From: Microvirga flocculans ATCC BAA-817
GTDB taxonomy: Bacteria > Pseudomonadota > Alphaproteobacteria > Rhizobiales > Beijerinckiaceae
Length of the DNA: 64,000 bases
Direction: 5' to 3'
NCBI RefSeq assembly: GCF_000518665.1
Contig: NZ_JAEA01000002.1
Span: 124,001 to 188,000, forward strand
The position numbers and the translations under genes were made by a program. Below the pieces are notes generated by a model, which was given only the letters and a program-made list of their open reading frames with translations, was not told where the DNA came from and searched no databases. Positions 56,701 through 64,000 of the stretch are shown piece by piece. Each line of letters opens with the position of its first letter. Position 1 is the first letter of the stretch.

Positions 56701-57457
56701 GCGCGATCGCCGAGATGAGACGGCCGTAATCCGGCTCGCGGCGGTGGGTGGTGCGGCGGTAGCTGAAGAACCGCTCCTCGTCGGAATAGGTGCACAGCCC
56801 GAGATCGGTGAACGCGCCGATTCCCGCCGTCTCCAGGCGCGCGCCGATGAAGCCCGGCAGGTCGAACATGGCATGGCCCGGCCTCTCGGCCGGCGCGAGG
56901 AAACGCTCGTGGCCGGGGGCCTCCCTGTCGAAGCGCTCGATGAAGTCGGGGCCGACCTCATAGGCCTTCTGGCTGATCGTGGGGCCGAGCACGGCGACGA
57001 TGTCCTGGCGCCGGGCGCCGAGCCGCTCCATGGCCGCGACGGTGGATTCCAGGATTCCGGTCACGGCCCCGCGCCAGCCCGCATGGGCTGCGCCGATCAC
57101 GCGGGCCTGCGCATCGGCGAACAGGACCGGGCCGCAATCCGCCGTCGTGATGCCGAGCGCGAGGCCGGGCGTCGCCGTCACCATCGCATCGGCCTTGGGA
57201 CGCTCGCCCGTCCAGGGGCCTTCCACGATCACCGCGTCGGGCGAATGGACCTGATACACGCTGATCAGGGCATGGGGCGCCACATCGAGCGCCTGGGTCA
57301 TGCGGCGGCGGTTCTCCTGCACGTTCGCCGGATCGTCGGAGGAGCCGATGCCTCCGTTGAGCGAGGCGTAGATTCCGTCCGACGCCCCGCCCTGCCGCGT
57401 GAAGAAGGCGTGGCGGATCGTCGGCTGGGAGGCGAGGGCGGGAGCTTGGATGAACAT
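56690..57457 (-). CDS. pgeF: Peptidoglycan editing factor PgeF (YfiH/laccase-domain)
   Basis: The 255-residue cytoplasmic protein has the Cu-oxidase_4 family metal-binding residues: H in YQVHSPD near residue 70, C in TTADCGPVL near 111, and H in GAAHAGWRG near 127. The family acts on nucleosides or edits peptidoglycan precursors. The name follows the E. coli member. It is the last gene of a leftward lgt-midA-pgeF operon, 9 bp after midA. Confidence 0.9.
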   Translation of the reverse strand: MFIQAPALASQPTIRHAFFTRQGGASDGIYASLNGGIGSSDDPANVQENRRRMTQALDVAPHALISVYQVHSPDAVIVEGPWTGERPKADAMVTATPGLALGITTADCGPVLFADAQARVIGAAHAGWRGAVTGILESTVAAMERLGARRQDIVAVLGPTISQKAYEVGPDFIERFDREAPGHERFLAPAERPGHAMFDLPGFIGARLETAGIGAFTDLGLCTYSDEERFFSYRRTTHRREPDYGRLISAIALTP

Positions 57458-57466
57458 GGCGCGATC

Positions 57467-58543
57467 TTACGAGGAGGAGGGCAGGGCGGGCAATCCGGGA
57501 ACGGCCTGGACGCCCTCATGTGTAACCGCCAAAACCTTAAACAGCTCTCCCATGCCCGTCGCGCCACGCTCGGTGAGGCGCGCAAGCGCCCGGTCGATGT
57601 CGTCGGCCTGGGCGGGCGTGGCGCGGGCCTTCAGGGCGGCGGCCCTTGCCGCGATTCCGAGCGCCTGCAGGAAGTCGCCCTGGGTGACGATGCCGTGGAC
57701 CCGGGCCTTGCAGGCCAGCGCCGCCTGGGCGAGGCGGTGGAAATCGACATGGGTGGTGAGATCGGCCTCGCCCGGCTCCTCCAGGGGATCGACGCTCCGG
57801 TGCCTCTTCAGTGCCTGAAGCGTGTCCCCGAAAGCGGGGCCCCAATAGCCGTAATCGAGGATCAGGGCCGTTCCGCCGTCGCGGGCGATCCGCCCGGCAA
57901 GCGCGCTCATGACATCGACCGATGCGGCGGGCCATTCCATGACATCGCCGTCCCTCAGGGGATTGCCGAGGGCCGCCTCGGGCTCCGGACGCAGGCCGAA
58001 GATCAGGCGCTCGCCCTCCAGGCCGACCAGACGCTCGCACCAGCCGCGCCCGGTGGCCAGGAACTGGCGCACGGGCAGGGCATCGAAGAACTCGTTGGCG
58101 ACGAGCAGGATCGGCCCCGGCGGCACGTCCTCGATCCGGTCGTGCCATTCGACGGGCCCCCCCGCAGAGGCGAGGGCGGCCCTCTGCCGCTGCCTCAGGG
58201 CGGGGCTCGTCTCGACGAGATGGACGCTGGCCGCGGCCCTGAAATCGGGCAGGAGCCGCGTCGCCCGCAGCAGGTCTGCCATCAGCGTGCCGCGTCCCGG
58301 TCCCAGCTCCACAAGGCGGCAGGGGGCGGGGCGGCCCATGCCGTTCCAGACCTCCAGCATCCACAGGCCGATCAGCTCGCCGAACATCTGGCTGATTTCC
58401 GGCGACGTGGTGAAGTCGCCGGTCGCGCCGAGCGGGTCGCGGGTGGCGTAGTAATGCGCGAGGCACAGGCTCATATAGCGCTCGACGGTGATCGGCCCCT
58501 CCAGGGCGATCATCTCGCGCAGGCTGTCCTTCAGCGGTTTCAC
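57467..58543 (-). CDS. MidA/NDUFAF7-type SAM-dependent methyltransferase
   Basis: The 358-residue protein begins MKPLKDSLREMIALEGPITV and has YYATRDPLGATGDFTTSPEI near residue 32, the hallmark of the family. The SAM-binding motif is VELGPGRGTLMADLLR near 78. In eukaryotes the relative methylates an arginine of complex I, and the bacterial substrate is uncertain. The start overlaps the lgt stop (ATGA). Confidence 0.9.
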   Translation of the reverse strand: MKPLKDSLREMIALEGPITVERYMSLCLAHYYATRDPLGATGDFTTSPEISQMFGELIGLWMLEVWNGMGRPAPCRLVELGPGRGTLMADLLRATRLLPDFRAAASVHLVETSPALRQRQRAALASAGGPVEWHDRIEDVPPGPILLVANEFFDALPVRQFLATGRGWCERLVGLEGERLIFGLRPEPEAALGNPLRDGDVMEWPAASVDVMSALAGRIARDGGTALILDYGYWGPAFGDTLQALKRHRSVDPLEEPGEADLTTHVDFHRLAQAALACKARVHGIVTQGDFLQALGIAARAAALKARATPAQADDIDRALARLTERGATGMGELFKVLAVTHEGVQAVPGLPALPSSS

Positions 58544-59397
58544 GCGGCCTCGGCCGCCTGTTTCGGGCGCGTGTAGCCGCGCACGGCCAGGACGATGAAG
58601 CCCACGCCCGCCAGCGCCATGGGGACCGAGAGCAGCATGCCCATGGTGATGCCGCCGCCGAGGGCCTGGACCGAGCCGCCGAAGAGGAAGCCGAGCTGCT
58701 CGTCCGGCTCACGGAAGAATTCGCAGACGATGCGAGCGACCGCATAGCCCAGCACGAAAAGGCCGCCGAGAAGGCCGGGCCTGCGGAATCCGAAGCGGCG
58801 GGCGGCGACGGCCATGACGATGAACAGGATCAGGCCTTCGCCGAAGGCTTCGTAGAGCTGGCTCGGATGGCGCGGCACGGGGCCCGCATGGGGGAAGACC
58901 ACAGCATAGGGAAAATCGGGGGCCGGACGGCCCCAGAGCTCGCCGTTGATGAAGTTCGCGATGCGGCCGAAGAACAGGCCGATGGGCGCCACGACCGAGG
59001 CCATGTCGAGCATCGCCAGCGCGCTGAGCCCGCGCGACCGGGAAAACAACGCGATGGCGAGCGCCGCTCCCAGGAAGCCGCCATGGAAGGACATGCCTCC
59101 GCGCCAGACGGCGAAGATCTCCAGCGGATGCGCGAGATAGGCGTTCAGGTTGTAGAACAGCACGTAGCCCGCCCGCCCGCCGAGCACCACGCCGAGCGCG
59201 ACCCAGACGATGAGATCGTCCACATCCGTCGCCTTCGGCTGCTTCAGCCCGGCCCAGAGTTCGGCCTTCGCGGCTAGGCGCTTGGCGTAGAACCAGCCGC
59301 CCAGCAAGCCGGCCACATAGGCCAGGGCATACCAGCGGATCGCGAAGGGGCCGATGGAGATGGCAACCGGATCGATGAGGGGAAAGGACAGAGGCAT
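58540..59397 (-). CDS. lgt: Prolipoprotein diacylglyceryl transferase
   Basis: The 285-residue inner-membrane enzyme transfers diacylglycerol to the lipobox cysteine of prolipoproteins. The start at 59397 (MPLSFPLIDPVAISIGPFAI) fits the family. Conserved blocks are MSFHGGFLGAALAI near residue 100, with the essential histidine, and GRIANFINGELWGRP near 140 with the Lgt signature. Seven hydrophobic segments are visible. It is the first gene of the leftward operon and divergent from ubiK. Confidence 0.95.
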   Translation of the reverse strand: MPLSFPLIDPVAISIGPFAIRWYALAYVAGLLGGWFYAKRLAAKAELWAGLKQPKATDVDDLIVWVALGVVLGGRAGYVLFYNLNAYLAHPLEIFAVWRGGMSFHGGFLGAALAIALFSRSRGLSALAMLDMASVVAPIGLFFGRIANFINGELWGRPAPDFPYAVVFPHAGPVPRHPSQLYEAFGEGLILFIVMAVAARRFGFRRPGLLGGLFVLGYAVARIVCEFFREPDEQLGFLFGGSVQALGGGITMGMLLSVPMALAGVGFIVLAVRGYTRPKQAAEAA

Positions 59398-59534
59398 GAG
59401 GAGGCCTTGATGATCGGGCTGCCATTGGACCTTTCGGGGATGGATCGTCAACCCTGTTGCAGTTTGCGGCGAATGCGCCCATGTGTGGCGTTCCAGGGCC
59501 GCTGGGCCCGCCGAACGCTGTGGATGTGACCCCA

Positions 59535-59810
59535 ATGACCCAATCGAACCGGATCTTCGATGAGCTCGCCCGCTTCGCCACCGATGCCGCTGGAGCGGCC
59601 CAGGGGGTCCGCCGGGAGGTCGAGAGCGTGGTCCGCAGCCAGTTCGAGCGCCTGATCAAGGACATGGACGTCGCCACCCGCGAGGAAGTCGAGGTCCTGC
59701 GCGAGATGGTCTTGGCCGCGCGCGAGGACAACGAGCGGCTCGAGGCCCGGGTGAAGGAGCTCGAGGCGAAGCTGGCCTCCACCGCCGGCACCGACCCGGC
59801 GGCGCCTTGA
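59535..59810 (+). CDS. ubiK: Ubiquinone biosynthesis accessory factor UbiK family
   Basis: The 91-residue protein begins MTQSNRIFDELARFATDAAG, contains REVESVVRSQFERLIKDMDV, and ends in a coiled coil (ARVKELEAKLAS). This is the BMFP/UbiK family, which forms trimers and assists ubiquinone assembly with UbiJ-like partners. The start at 59535 begins the conserved region. An upstream ATG adds 26 non-conserved residues. Confidence 0.85.
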   Translation: MTQSNRIFDELARFATDAAGAAQGVRREVESVVRSQFERLIKDMDVATREEVEVLREMVLAAREDNERLEARVKELEAKLASTAGTDPAAP

Positions 59811-60054
59811 CCGTAGCGGAAGCCCGGTCTGCTTCCAGCGCGGGTCTCCTGTTGTGGACAGGTGAATCCGGCCATTGTGACGGGGGGCGAAATCTAAGAC
59901 TGTCGATTCATGAGCTGATTCGAGGCGGTTCGCGGCGGAACTTCCGAATATCGAAGGTATTCTGAGTACTTCTTCCGAATAATGCCCGAATGAACGCAAT
60001 GGTATTGCCCTTATGTGTTCAGCATATTGGGAAAATTGAGTTTATCGGATCGAC

Positions 60055-60555
60055 ATGTCGCAGATTCATCTTGAAATCGACCGCTTGGAGCATCCTCTCG
60101 ATGTGGTCGAGCGTCTGGCTTCCCTGCGGCATTGGATCTTCGACCGCGCCGAAACGGACGAAATGTCCGTCTCCGTGGCGGGGCGGTGGGCGGATTACGA
60201 CATCGCTTTCACCTGGATCGAGGACGTGGAGGCCCTGCACGTGGCCTGCGCCTTCGACCTGAAGGTGCCCGAGCGGCGGCGGCAGGATGTTCTCCAGCTC
60301 ATCTCGGCGGTCAACGAGCAGCTCTGGGTCGGCCATTTCGACCTGTGGAGCACCGAGAACGTGGTGATGTTCCGCCACGCCCTGCTTCTGGCGGGCGGCG
60401 CCGACCCGACCGACGGCCAGTGCGAGACCATGCTGCGCGTGGCGGTGGAGGCCTGCGAGCGTTATTTCCAGGCCTTCCAGTTCGTGATCTGGGCCGGCAA
60501 GTCCGCCCGCGAAGCCCTCGACAGCGTCCTTTTCGAAACCGAAGGCGAGGCCTGA
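60055..60555 (+). CDS. YbjN domain-containing protein
   Basis: The 166-residue protein begins MSQIHLEIDRLEHPLDVVER and contains AFTWIEDVEALHVACAFDLK and LLISAVNEQLWVGHFDLW-like blocks of the YbjN domain, plus FQFVIWAGKSAREAL near the C-terminus. YbjN-type proteins look like type III secretion chaperones and affect stress and motility, but the exact role is unknown. It lies 96 bp before proC. Confidence 0.85.
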   Translation: MSQIHLEIDRLEHPLDVVERLASLRHWIFDRAETDEMSVSVAGRWADYDIAFTWIEDVEALHVACAFDLKVPERRRQDVLQLISAVNEQLWVGHFDLWSTENVVMFRHALLLAGGADPTDGQCETMLRVAVEACERYFQAFQFVIWAGKSAREALDSVLFETEGEA

Positions 60556-60651
60556 CGCATCGAGCGGAACGGCGCGCCGGACCTGCCTCGACAGGGCGGG
60601 AGCGCGTGAATAGAGTGCCGCGATCCATCGCCATTCCGTCAGGTTTAGCCC

Positions 60652-61476
60652 ATGCCGAACGCAGCCCATCTCCCGTCGTCGCTCATTCTCGTGGGGGCCG
60701 GCAAAATGGGCGGCTCGATGCTGGAGGGCTGGCTCAAGGTGGGCATGGATCCTGCGGGCGTCACCGTGCTCGATCCGCATCCCTCCGAGGAAATGGCCCG
60801 CTTCTGCCGGGAGAAGGGCATCGCCCTGAACCCCGCCGCTTCCGCCGCTCCCGACGTGCTCGTGCTCGCCATCAAGCCGCAGATGCTCGATGCGGCGGCA
60901 CCCGCGCTGAACGATTGCCTGGGGCCCCGGACCCTTCTCGTCTCCATTCTCGCCGGCAAGACCATCGGCGACCTGCGCGCCCGGCTTCCCTCCGCCGGGG
61001 CCATCGTGCGCGCCATGCCGAACCTGCCCGCCAGCATCGGGCGCGGCGCGACGGGCGCCGCCGCCAACGGACAGGTGAGCGAGGAGCAGCGCCTCATGGC
61101 CGACGCGCTGCTGGCGAGCAACGGCATCGTCGAGTGGCTCGCCAGCGAAGATCTGATCGATGCGGTCACGGCCGTGTCGGGCTCGGGCCCGGCCTATGTG
61201 TTTCATCTCGTGGAATGCCTCGCTGAGGCGGGCATCGCCGCGGGCCTGCCGCCGGACCTGGCGCAGCGCCTCGCGCGCGCCACGGTGACGGGCGCGGGCG
61301 AGTTGCTGTTCCAGAGCGACCTGCCGCCTGCAACCTTGCGTCAGAACGTCACCTCGCCGGGCGGCACGACGGCGGCGGCGCTCGCGGTTCTCATGCGCGA
61401 TCCCGATGGAATGAAGGCGCTCATGCGCGAGGCCGTCGCTGCGGCCAAGCGGCGCGCGGAGGAGCTCGCCGGCTGA
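60652..61476 (+). CDS. proC: Pyrroline-5-carboxylate reductase
   Basis: The 274-residue enzyme reduces pyrroline-5-carboxylate to proline with NAD(P)H. The Rossmann motif is LVGAGKMGGSML near residue 12, followed by LAIKPQMLD near 78 and RAMPNLPASIGRGATG near 120. The signature SGSGPAYVFHLVE near 178 and NVTSPGGTTAAAL near 232 complete the active site. Length and motif order are normal. Confidence 0.95.
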   Translation: MPNAAHLPSSLILVGAGKMGGSMLEGWLKVGMDPAGVTVLDPHPSEEMARFCREKGIALNPAASAAPDVLVLAIKPQMLDAAAPALNDCLGPRTLLVSILAGKTIGDLRARLPSAGAIVRAMPNLPASIGRGATGAAANGQVSEEQRLMADALLASNGIVEWLASEDLIDAVTAVSGSGPAYVFHLVECLAEAGIAAGLPPDLAQRLARATVTGAGELLFQSDLPPATLRQNVTSPGGTTAAALAVLMRDPDGMKALMREAVAAAKRRAEELAG

Positions 61477-61558
61477 GCCGTGCGACCGGCTGAATCTTGG
61501 GATTGGCGCGCTCCGCCCCTAGATTAGGTCTCGATGGAATTCTTTCAGGAGATGGATC

Positions 61559-62275
61559 GTGACGGCACAGGCTTCCGCAGCTCCCACGGACAAGCGCAAG
61601 GCGATCGTCGAGGCGCTCATGGATCTCGCCTCCCATCGGCCCTGGCGCGAGATCGAAATCGGCGACATCGCGAAGGCCGCGAACGTCTCCCTCGCGGAGT
61701 TCCGCGATCTCTTCCCCTCGAAAGGAGCCGTGCTCGGCGCGCTCTCCCGCATGATCGACCGGGAGGTGCTGGAGGGAACGACCGACGATCTCGCCGGGGA
61801 GCCCGCGCACGAGCGCATCTTCGACGTGATGATGCGCCGCTTCGATGCGTTGCAGCCCTATCGGCAAGCCCTGCGCCGGATCGCGCAGGACCTGCAATAC
61901 GATCCGTTGTCGCTTGCCGCCCTCAATCAGGTGGCGCTCAACTCCCAGCGCTTCATGCTCGCGGCCGCCGGTATCGACACGGAGGGGCCGCTCGGCACGC
62001 TGAAGCTCCAGGGCGCGGTGCTCGTCTGGGCCAATACCATGCGCACATGGCTCGACGACGACGATCCGACCCAGGCCAAGACGATGGCGCGGCTCGACCG
62101 GGAATTGCGGCGCGGCGAGCGCATCCTCGAAGGCGCGGAAGATCTGCGCCGTCTGAGCGCGCCTTTCCGCGCCGTCGGACGCGCCTTCCTGCAGGGGCGC
62201 AGGCCGTCGCGCCCGGAGCGACGCCGCACGCATGACGAGAACGGCGAAGCGGACAATCCCGCAGCCGCCATTTAA
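61559..62275 (+). CDS. TetR family transcriptional regulator
   Basis: The 238-residue protein starts at GTG 61559, with AGGAGATG upstream as ribosome-binding site. The TetR helix-turn-helix is at residues 12-58 (KRKAIVEALMDLASHRPWRE, EIGDIAKAANVSLAEFRDLF, PSKGAVL). The C-terminal domain is helical and of unknown ligand. The last 40 residues are basic and disordered. It lies between proC and the CsaA-like gene, and its target genes cannot be told from sequence. Confidence 0.87.
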   Translation: MTAQASAAPTDKRKAIVEALMDLASHRPWREIEIGDIAKAANVSLAEFRDLFPSKGAVLGALSRMIDREVLEGTTDDLAGEPAHERIFDVMMRRFDALQPYRQALRRIAQDLQYDPLSLAALNQVALNSQRFMLAAAGIDTEGPLGTLKLQGAVLVWANTMRTWLDDDDPTQAKTMARLDRELRRGERILEGAEDLRRLSAPFRAVGRAFLQGRRPSRPERRRTHDENGEADNPAAAI

Positions 62276-62294
62276 AGCACAAGCAGGGGGCATC

Positions 62295-62654
62295 ATGGAT
62301 CAGGCGCGTTCGATCACACCGCAGATCGCGTTCGACGATTTTCTGAAGGTCGACATCCGTGTCGGCCGTATCGTGACCGTCGAGCCGTTTCCGCAGGCGC
62401 GCAAGCCTGCCTTCAAGCTCACCATCGATTTCGGCCCCGAGATCGGCACCAAGCGCTCCTCCGCGCAGATCACCGTCAATCACACGCCGGACGATCTCGT
62501 CGGATCGCTCGTGCTCGCCGTGGTGAATTTCCCCCCGCGCCAGATCGGCCCCTTCATGTCGGAGGTCCTGACGCTTGGCGTGCCCGATGCCAATGGCGAC
62601 GTCATGCTCATCCGTCCGGATCGCGACGTGCCGGTGGGCGGAAGGCTTTACTGA
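62295..62654 (+). CDS. csaA: CsaA-like tRNA-binding protein
   Basis: The 119-residue OB-fold protein begins MDQARSITPQIAFDDFLKVD, with IRVGRIVTVEPFPQARKPAF next, the tRNA-binding (EMAP/Trbp111) domain start. SSAQITVNHTPDDLVGSLVL and LGVPDANGDVMLIRPD complete the fold. CsaA has been described as an export chaperone in Bacillus. RNA binding is the safer family-level call. Its stop abuts the stop of the convergent kinase gene. Confidence 0.88.
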   Translation: MDQARSITPQIAFDDFLKVDIRVGRIVTVEPFPQARKPAFKLTIDFGPEIGTKRSSAQITVNHTPDDLVGSLVLAVVNFPPRQIGPFMSEVLTLGVPDANGDVMLIRPDRDVPVGGRLY

Positions 62655-64000
62655 TCAGGCCGGCAGCCGCACCGTGGCGCGCAGGCCACCGAGCGGGCTT
62701 TCGCCGAGAACGATGTCGCCGCCGTGGGAGCGGGCGATGTCGCGGGCGATGGCGAGGCCCAGGCCCGAGCCGCCCTCATCCTGGTTGCGCGCTTCGTCCA
62801 GGCGCACGAAGGGCTTGAAGACTTCCTCGCGCAGCTCCGGCGGAATGCCCGGCCCGTCGTCGTCCACATGGAGAACGAGCCAGCGCGTCTCGTGATTGGC
62901 CCTGATCTCGATCGTGTCCCCGTGCCGCGCCGCATTGGAGACGAGGTTGAAGAGCAGGCGGCGGAAGGCGTCGGGGCGCACCGTGATCATCGGGTCGCCG
63001 GTGATCTCGAGTTCCGTCACATGGCCCTGCCGCTCGGCGTCCATCTGCGCCTCCTCGAGGAGCTGGCGCAGATCCGTCTCCACCGCCTGCTCGCCCGCGT
63101 CGCCCCCCTCGCCTCGGGCGAAGGCGAGATAGCCTTCGAGCATGCGGCTCATCTCGTCCACGTCGCGCTTCAGGTCCTCGACCTCGGGCGTCTGGCCGAG
63201 GAAGACGAGCGAGAGCTTGAAGCGGGTGAGAATGGTGCGCAGGTCGTGGCTCACGCCGTTGAGCATGGTCGTGCGCTGCTCGATGTTGCGCTCGATGCGC
63301 CGCTTCATTTCGAGGAAGGCGTGGCCGGCCTGGCGTACCTCGCGCGCGCCGCGCGGGCGGAACTCGATCTCGCGGCCCTTGCCCAGGGCTTCCGCCGCTT
63401 CCGCGAGGCGCAGGATCGGCCTGATCTGGTTGCGCAGGAACAGGATGGCGATGCCGAGCAGCACGAAGGACGAGCCCGCCATCCACACGAGGAAGATGTG
63501 CGAGTTGGACGCATAGGCCTGACTGCGCCGCGCCAGAATGCGCATCACGTCGTTCTGATCGAGCTTGATGCGGACCTCCACATAGCTCGAGCGACCGACC
63601 GTATCGAGCCAGTAGGGACGGTCGATCTGCCGGCGCAATTCGTTCGACAGGGTCTCGTCGAGGATCGAGAAGAAGGGCTTCGGCCCCGGCGGCGGCAGGT
63701 CCGTGTTGCGCAGGATGTCCACGTCGAGCTGCAGGCGTTCGGAGGCGATGCGCGAGAGAGTGTCGACGTCCTTGTCCTGCGGATAGCTCTCGTAGATGTC
63801 AATGAGCGCCGCGATATCCGCCGTGACCGCAGAGGAGAGACGGCGGGTCACGAGCTCGTAGTGCCGCTCCATGAACACATAGGCCACGACGGATTGCAGC
63901 AGGATGACCGGCGCGATGATGATGATGAGCGCGCGTGCATAGAGGCCTTTCGGGAGGAAGCGTCCGAACCAGCGCGCCGCCCGGTCGAGGGGAGTGTACT
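62655..64000 (-). CDS. EnvZ-like sensor histidine kinase, N-terminus outside the window
   Basis: The frame runs open to the window edge, with the sequence LYARALIIIIAPVILLQSVV before the first listed start, so the real start lies beyond 64000. A transmembrane segment is followed by a periplasmic sensor region of about 130 residues. Next come a second membrane segment, HAMP (RPILRLAEAAEALGKG), the H-box GVSHDLRTILTRFKL and the ATPase motifs: N-box RLLFNLVSNAARHGD, G1 VDDDGPGIPPEL, G2 GSGLGLAIARDIARSHGG. It should phosphorylate an OmpR-like partner encoded upstream. Confidence 0.92.
   Translation of the reverse strand, partial: YTPLDRAARWFGRFLPKGLYARALIIIIAPVILLQSVVAYVFMERHYELVTRRLSSAVTADIAALIDIYESYPQDKDVDTLSRIASERLQLDVDILRNTDLPPPGPKPFFSILDETLSNELRRQIDRPYWLDTVGRSSYVEVRIKLDQNDVMRILARRSQAYASNSHIFLVWMAGSSFVLLGIAILFLRNQIRPILRLAEAAEALGKGREIEFRPRGAREVRQAGHAFLEMKRRIERNIEQRTTMLNGVSHDLRTILTRFKLSLVFLGQTPEVEDLKRDVDEMSRMLEGYLAFARGEGGDAGEQAVETDLRQLLEEAQMDAERQGHVTELEITGDPMITVRPDAFRRLLFNLVSNAARHGDTIEIRANHETRWLVLHVDDDGPGIPPELREEVFKPFVRLDEARNQDEGGSGLGLAIARDIARSHGGDIVLGESPLGGLRATVRLPA

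Overview
The window is a piece of an alphaproteobacterial chromosome of high G+C, most likely Rhizobiales and probably Methylobacteriaceae-like (Microvirga or Methylobacterium type; this is inferred from gene content and order such as uvrC-pgsA-moaD-moaE and lgt-midA-pgeF, not proven). It is interrupted by one complete-looking prophage of about 45.8 kb (roughly 10081-55892) whose base composition is visibly less G+C-rich than the flanks.

Host left flank (1-9856): the truncated end of a BenE-type transporter, uvrC, pgsA, moaD, moaE, a small secreted protein, a 33-residue membrane peptide, an extensin-like lipoprotein, a periplasmic protein overlapping an RNase T2, rlmJ, a glutathione transferase-like protein, a bidirectional terminator and an Omp25/31-type porin-like barrel. 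Host right flank (55945-64000): an SDR oxidoreductase convergent with the lgt-midA-pgeF operon, ubiK, a YbjN-domain protein, proC, a TetR regulator, a CsaA-type tRNA-binding protein and a truncated EnvZ-like histidine kinase.

The prophage is a temperate, T7-like podovirus. It encodes a single-subunit RNA polymerase, T7-type DNA polymerase, primase-helicase, SSB, endonuclease I and 5'-3' exonuclease, plus PhoH, ThyX and a cobalamin-type (class II) ribonucleotide reductase. That PhoH/RNR/ThyX/endonuclease I set is the one known from marine roseophage SIO1 and its relatives, but here it sits beside a tyrosine integrase in an integrated element. There are three transcription blocks. A leftward lysogeny block (10107-16490) holds the integrase, two MarR-like winged-helix proteins, a zinc-peptidase-like protein and uncharacterised genes. 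A 1.35-kb non-coding control region (16491-17844) follows. A rightward structural and lysis block (17845-38824) covers fibres, nozzle, internal virion proteins, terminase, portal, a tRNA, scaffold, capsid, adaptor, second fibre, endolysin and holin. It ends at a strong bidirectional terminator facing the leftward polymerase/replication/nucleotide block (55652-38882).

Two families of repeated non-coding elements tie the blocks together. One resembles the T7 promoter (consensus CATACGACTTACTATG) and occurs on both strands in front of gene groups. The other contains the 18-mer TTTTGTTGACCTTAAGGA and occurs four times: ahead of the RNA polymerase gene, twice ahead of the SSB gene and ahead of the structural block. 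Candidate attL/attR cores (15 bp, one mismatch) and clustered GTTGGGA arm-type repeats mark the ends. In the excised circle the leftward integrase operon would run straight through attP into the RNA polymerase operon, so integration itself appears to uncouple the lytic polymerase from the lysogeny transcript.
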